Source: Actinomycetes bacterium
GTDB lineage: Bacteria > Actinomycetota > Actinomycetes > Propionibacteriales > Propionibacteriaceae
Length of the DNA stretch: 9,211 nucleotides
Reading direction: 5' to 3'
NCBI GenBank assembly: GCA_023443125.1
Contig: JAEZVO010000010.1
Span: 1 to 9,211 of the forward strand
Part shown: piece by piece, positions 7,680 to 9,211 of the stretch
Position numbering within the stretch: position 1 is the stretch's first letter
How the letters are laid out: every line of letters begins with the position of its first letter
Translations under genes and position numbers: made by a program
Notes under the pieces: model-generated
The model's input: the letters and a program-made list of their open reading frames with translations, nothing else
Database searches by the model: none
Told to the model about the DNA's origin: nothing

Positions 7680-8827
7680 GACGAGTACTCCGCATTCTCT
7701 TTCACGTAGTCGTAGGTGAGATCGTTCGTCAGGATCGTGGCGCTGTGGGGCCCTGCGTGGAGATCGACGAGTACGTGCACATCGCGGCCCGAAAGATCGA
7801 CGAGGTTGCGGTCGTCGCCAATCTCACCGGCGCGACAGACCATGACCCCGTTGAAGCTCACGTCGATCTGATCGGGGTCGAACGCCGCGTCGGTGACGCC
7901 GATGGCGCTCAGCACGCGCCCCCAGTTTGGATTCTCGCCGAACACGGCGCACTTGAACAGGTTCGAACGCGCGATCTCTCTCCCGACGAGCTCAGCGTCG
8001 TTCTCGGTTGCGGCTCCTTCTACCTCGACGGCGATGGTGTGCTTCGCGCCTTCCGCATCATTGATGAGTTGGCGCGCCAGGTCTGCGGACACCTCGCGGA
8101 TCGCTTCGGTGAGTTCCGCCGTCGAAGGAGACACTCCGGAAGCCCCGGATGCGAGAAGGATCACGGTGTCGTTGGTGGACATGCAGCCATCGGAATCAGC
8201 GCGCGAGAAGGTGGTACGAGTCGCTTCGCGCAGCGCGTGATCCAACATGGCCGAGTCGACGTCGGCATCGGTGGTGAGGACGACGAGCATCGTCGCGAGC
8301 TCGGGCGCGAGCATCCCAGCACCCTTCGCAATGCCCCCCACGCTCCAGGAGCCGCGATGCACCACGGCTTCTTTGGGCACGGTGTCGGTAGTCATGATGG
8401 CTTCCGCAGCATCCGAGCCACCGCCGGCCGAGAGTGCCTCGACGGCGGCGTCGATACCGTCGAGCAGTTTCGCCATGGGCAGGCGCTCTCCGATGAGGCC
8501 CGTGGAACACACGGCGACGTTGTCAGCCGGCAAGGTGAGCAGTTCGGCGGCCTTGGCGGCGGTGGTCGCCGCATCCGTCAGCCCGGCGGCACCCGTACAC
8601 GCATTCGCACCTCCAGAGTTCAGCACGATCGCCTGGATCTGCCCGTCAGCAACGGCGTGGCGTGACCACTTCACCGGGGCAGCCTGCACGCGGTTGCGGG
8701 TGAATACCGCTGCAGCTGCCATGCGCGGCCCGTGATTGACGACGACGGCCAGATCTCGAGCGCCGCTCGGCTTGATGCCAGCCGCGACACCCGCGGCGGT
8801 GAATCCCTTCGGCGTGGTAATGCTCAC
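7676..8827 (-). CDS. argJ: Glutamate N-acetyltransferase / ornithine acetyltransferase
   Basis: This 383-residue enzyme moves the acetyl group from N-acetylornithine to glutamate, recycling it; many members can also use acetyl-CoA. It matures by self-cleavage into two chains. The cleavage motif is visible as ELATML, giving a break between Ala178 and Thr179, with Thr179 as the new N-terminal nucleophile. KGAGM (168-172) precedes it and the TTDAD stretch follows. The GTG start (8825-8827) was chosen because GGAG (8835-8838) lies 7 bases ahead and the N-terminus (ITTPKGF) then matches the family; the open frame extends further upstream only within argC. It overlaps the argC stop by GTGA. Whether it is mono- or bifunctional cannot be told from sequence. 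Confidence 0.96.
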   Translation of the reverse strand: MSITTPKGFTAAGVAAGIKPSGARDLAVVVNHGPRMAAAAVFTRNRVQAAPVKWSRHAVADGQIQAIVLNSGGANACTGAAGLTDAATTAAKAAELLTLPADNVAVCSTGLIGERLPMAKLLDGIDAAVEALSAGGGSDAAEAIMTTDTVPKEAVVHRGSWSVGGIAKGAGMLAPELATMLVVLTTDADVDSAMLDHALREATRTTFSRADSDGCMSTNDTVILLASGASGVSPSTAELTEAIREVSADLARQLINDAEGAKHTIAVEVEGAATENDAELVGREIARSNLFKCAVFGENPNWGRVLSAIGVTDAAFDPDQIDVSFNGVMVCRAGEIGDDRNLVDLSGRDVHVLVDLHAGPHSATILTNDLTYDYVKENAEYSS

Positions 8828-9211
8828 GGTGCTACTCCAATCGAGCTGAGGCCGGTGACTTCCGGCAGGCCTAGAGCGAGGTTCATGGACTGGATGGCGC
8901 CGCCAGCGGTGCCCTTGGTGAGGTTGTCGATCGCGGCGACGGCGATGAGCCGCCCGGCGGCGGGGTCGACGGTAACCTGCACCGTCGCGTTGTTCGAGCC
9001 AAGCACCGCGGCTGTGGCAGGCCACTGCCCCTCTGGCAGCAGATTAACGAAGGGTTCCTCGTCGTAGTGCGCTTGGTAGGCGGCGCGCACGTCAGCGGCC
9101 TCTCCGACGAGGGGCGCGCTGCAAGTGGCGAGGATTCCGCGTGGCATCGGCACCAGCAACGGCGTGAAGCTGACCCCGACGTGCTGCTCGGTGAGGCTCG
9201 CGAGATTCTGT
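8824..9211 (-). CDS. argC: N-acetyl-gamma-glutamyl-phosphate reductase, C-terminal part (partial)
   Basis: The last 128 residues of ArgC, the NADPH-dependent reductase that makes N-acetylglutamate semialdehyde, are present. The frame is open to the right edge (base 9211), so the gene continues outside and its start, nucleotide-binding domain and catalytic cysteine are not visible. Family landmarks here are LVPMPRGILAT early in the fragment and DNLTKGTAGGAIQSMNLALG near the C-terminus. An internal TTG near 9159 and an ATG at 9145-9147 lie within conserved sequence and are not starts. It should be the first or an early gene of the operon, with the promoter further right. Confidence 0.95.
   Translation of the reverse strand, partial: QNLASLTEQHVGVSFTPLLVPMPRGILATCSAPLVGEAADVRAAYQAHYDEEPFVNLLPEGQWPATAAVLGSNNATVQVTVDPAAGRLIAVAAIDNLTKGTAGGAIQSMNLALGLPEVTGLSSIGVAP
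8835..8838 (-). promoter_or_regulatory. argJ ribosome binding site inside argC
   Basis: GGAG lies 7 bases before the GTG at 8825-8827, inside the end of argC. It decides in favour of the GTG as the argJ start. Confidence 0.65.

Overview
The window looks like a chromosomal segment of a GC-rich actinobacterium. The first 388 bases are the 5' part of a 16S rRNA gene on the minus strand. Its variable regions resemble the Propionibacteriaceae (Tessaracoccus/Luteococcus-like). This genus-level impression comes from memory of 16S sequences, not from an alignment. GTG starts, tightly overlapping genes and high GC in the protein-coding part agree with an actinobacterial origin.

Layout. (1) 1-388: 5' end of a 16S rRNA gene, minus strand, running off the left edge. 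(2) 389-975: the rrn leader and promoter region, relatively AT-rich. It holds four tandem sigma70-type promoters on the minus strand, each with exactly 17 bases between its hexamers. Downstream of them lie a conserved actinobacterial leader element resembling the antitermination (boxA-type) signal, a long-range stem enclosing that element, and three small hairpins. (3) 976-1213: intergenic space between the divergent rrn operon and capA. (4) 1214-2455: the only plus-strand gene, a CapA-family lipoprotein. (5) 2471-9211: a minus-strand block read right to left as argC (partial), argJ, argB, argD, argR, argH and tyrS.

The arg block encodes most of the acetyl-cycle route from N-acetylglutamate to ornithine (ArgB, ArgC, ArgD, ArgJ), the arginine-sensing repressor ArgR, and the last enzyme of the pathway, ArgH. 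All five arg-arg junctions overlap by exactly four bases (ATGA or GTGA), so the genes are probably translationally coupled on one mRNA. tyrS follows argH after 10 bases, with its ribosome binding site overlapping the argH stop codon. The genes for the two steps between ornithine and argininosuccinate, argF and argG, are absent from the positions they occupy in the common actinobacterial order argCJBDFRGH. The operon promoter and any ARG boxes lie beyond the right edge.

Most of the window is ordinary core metabolism. The parts most worth a second look are the rrn promoter array, including palindromes that overlap the -10 and start site of two promoters, and the reduced argCJBD-R-H gene order.
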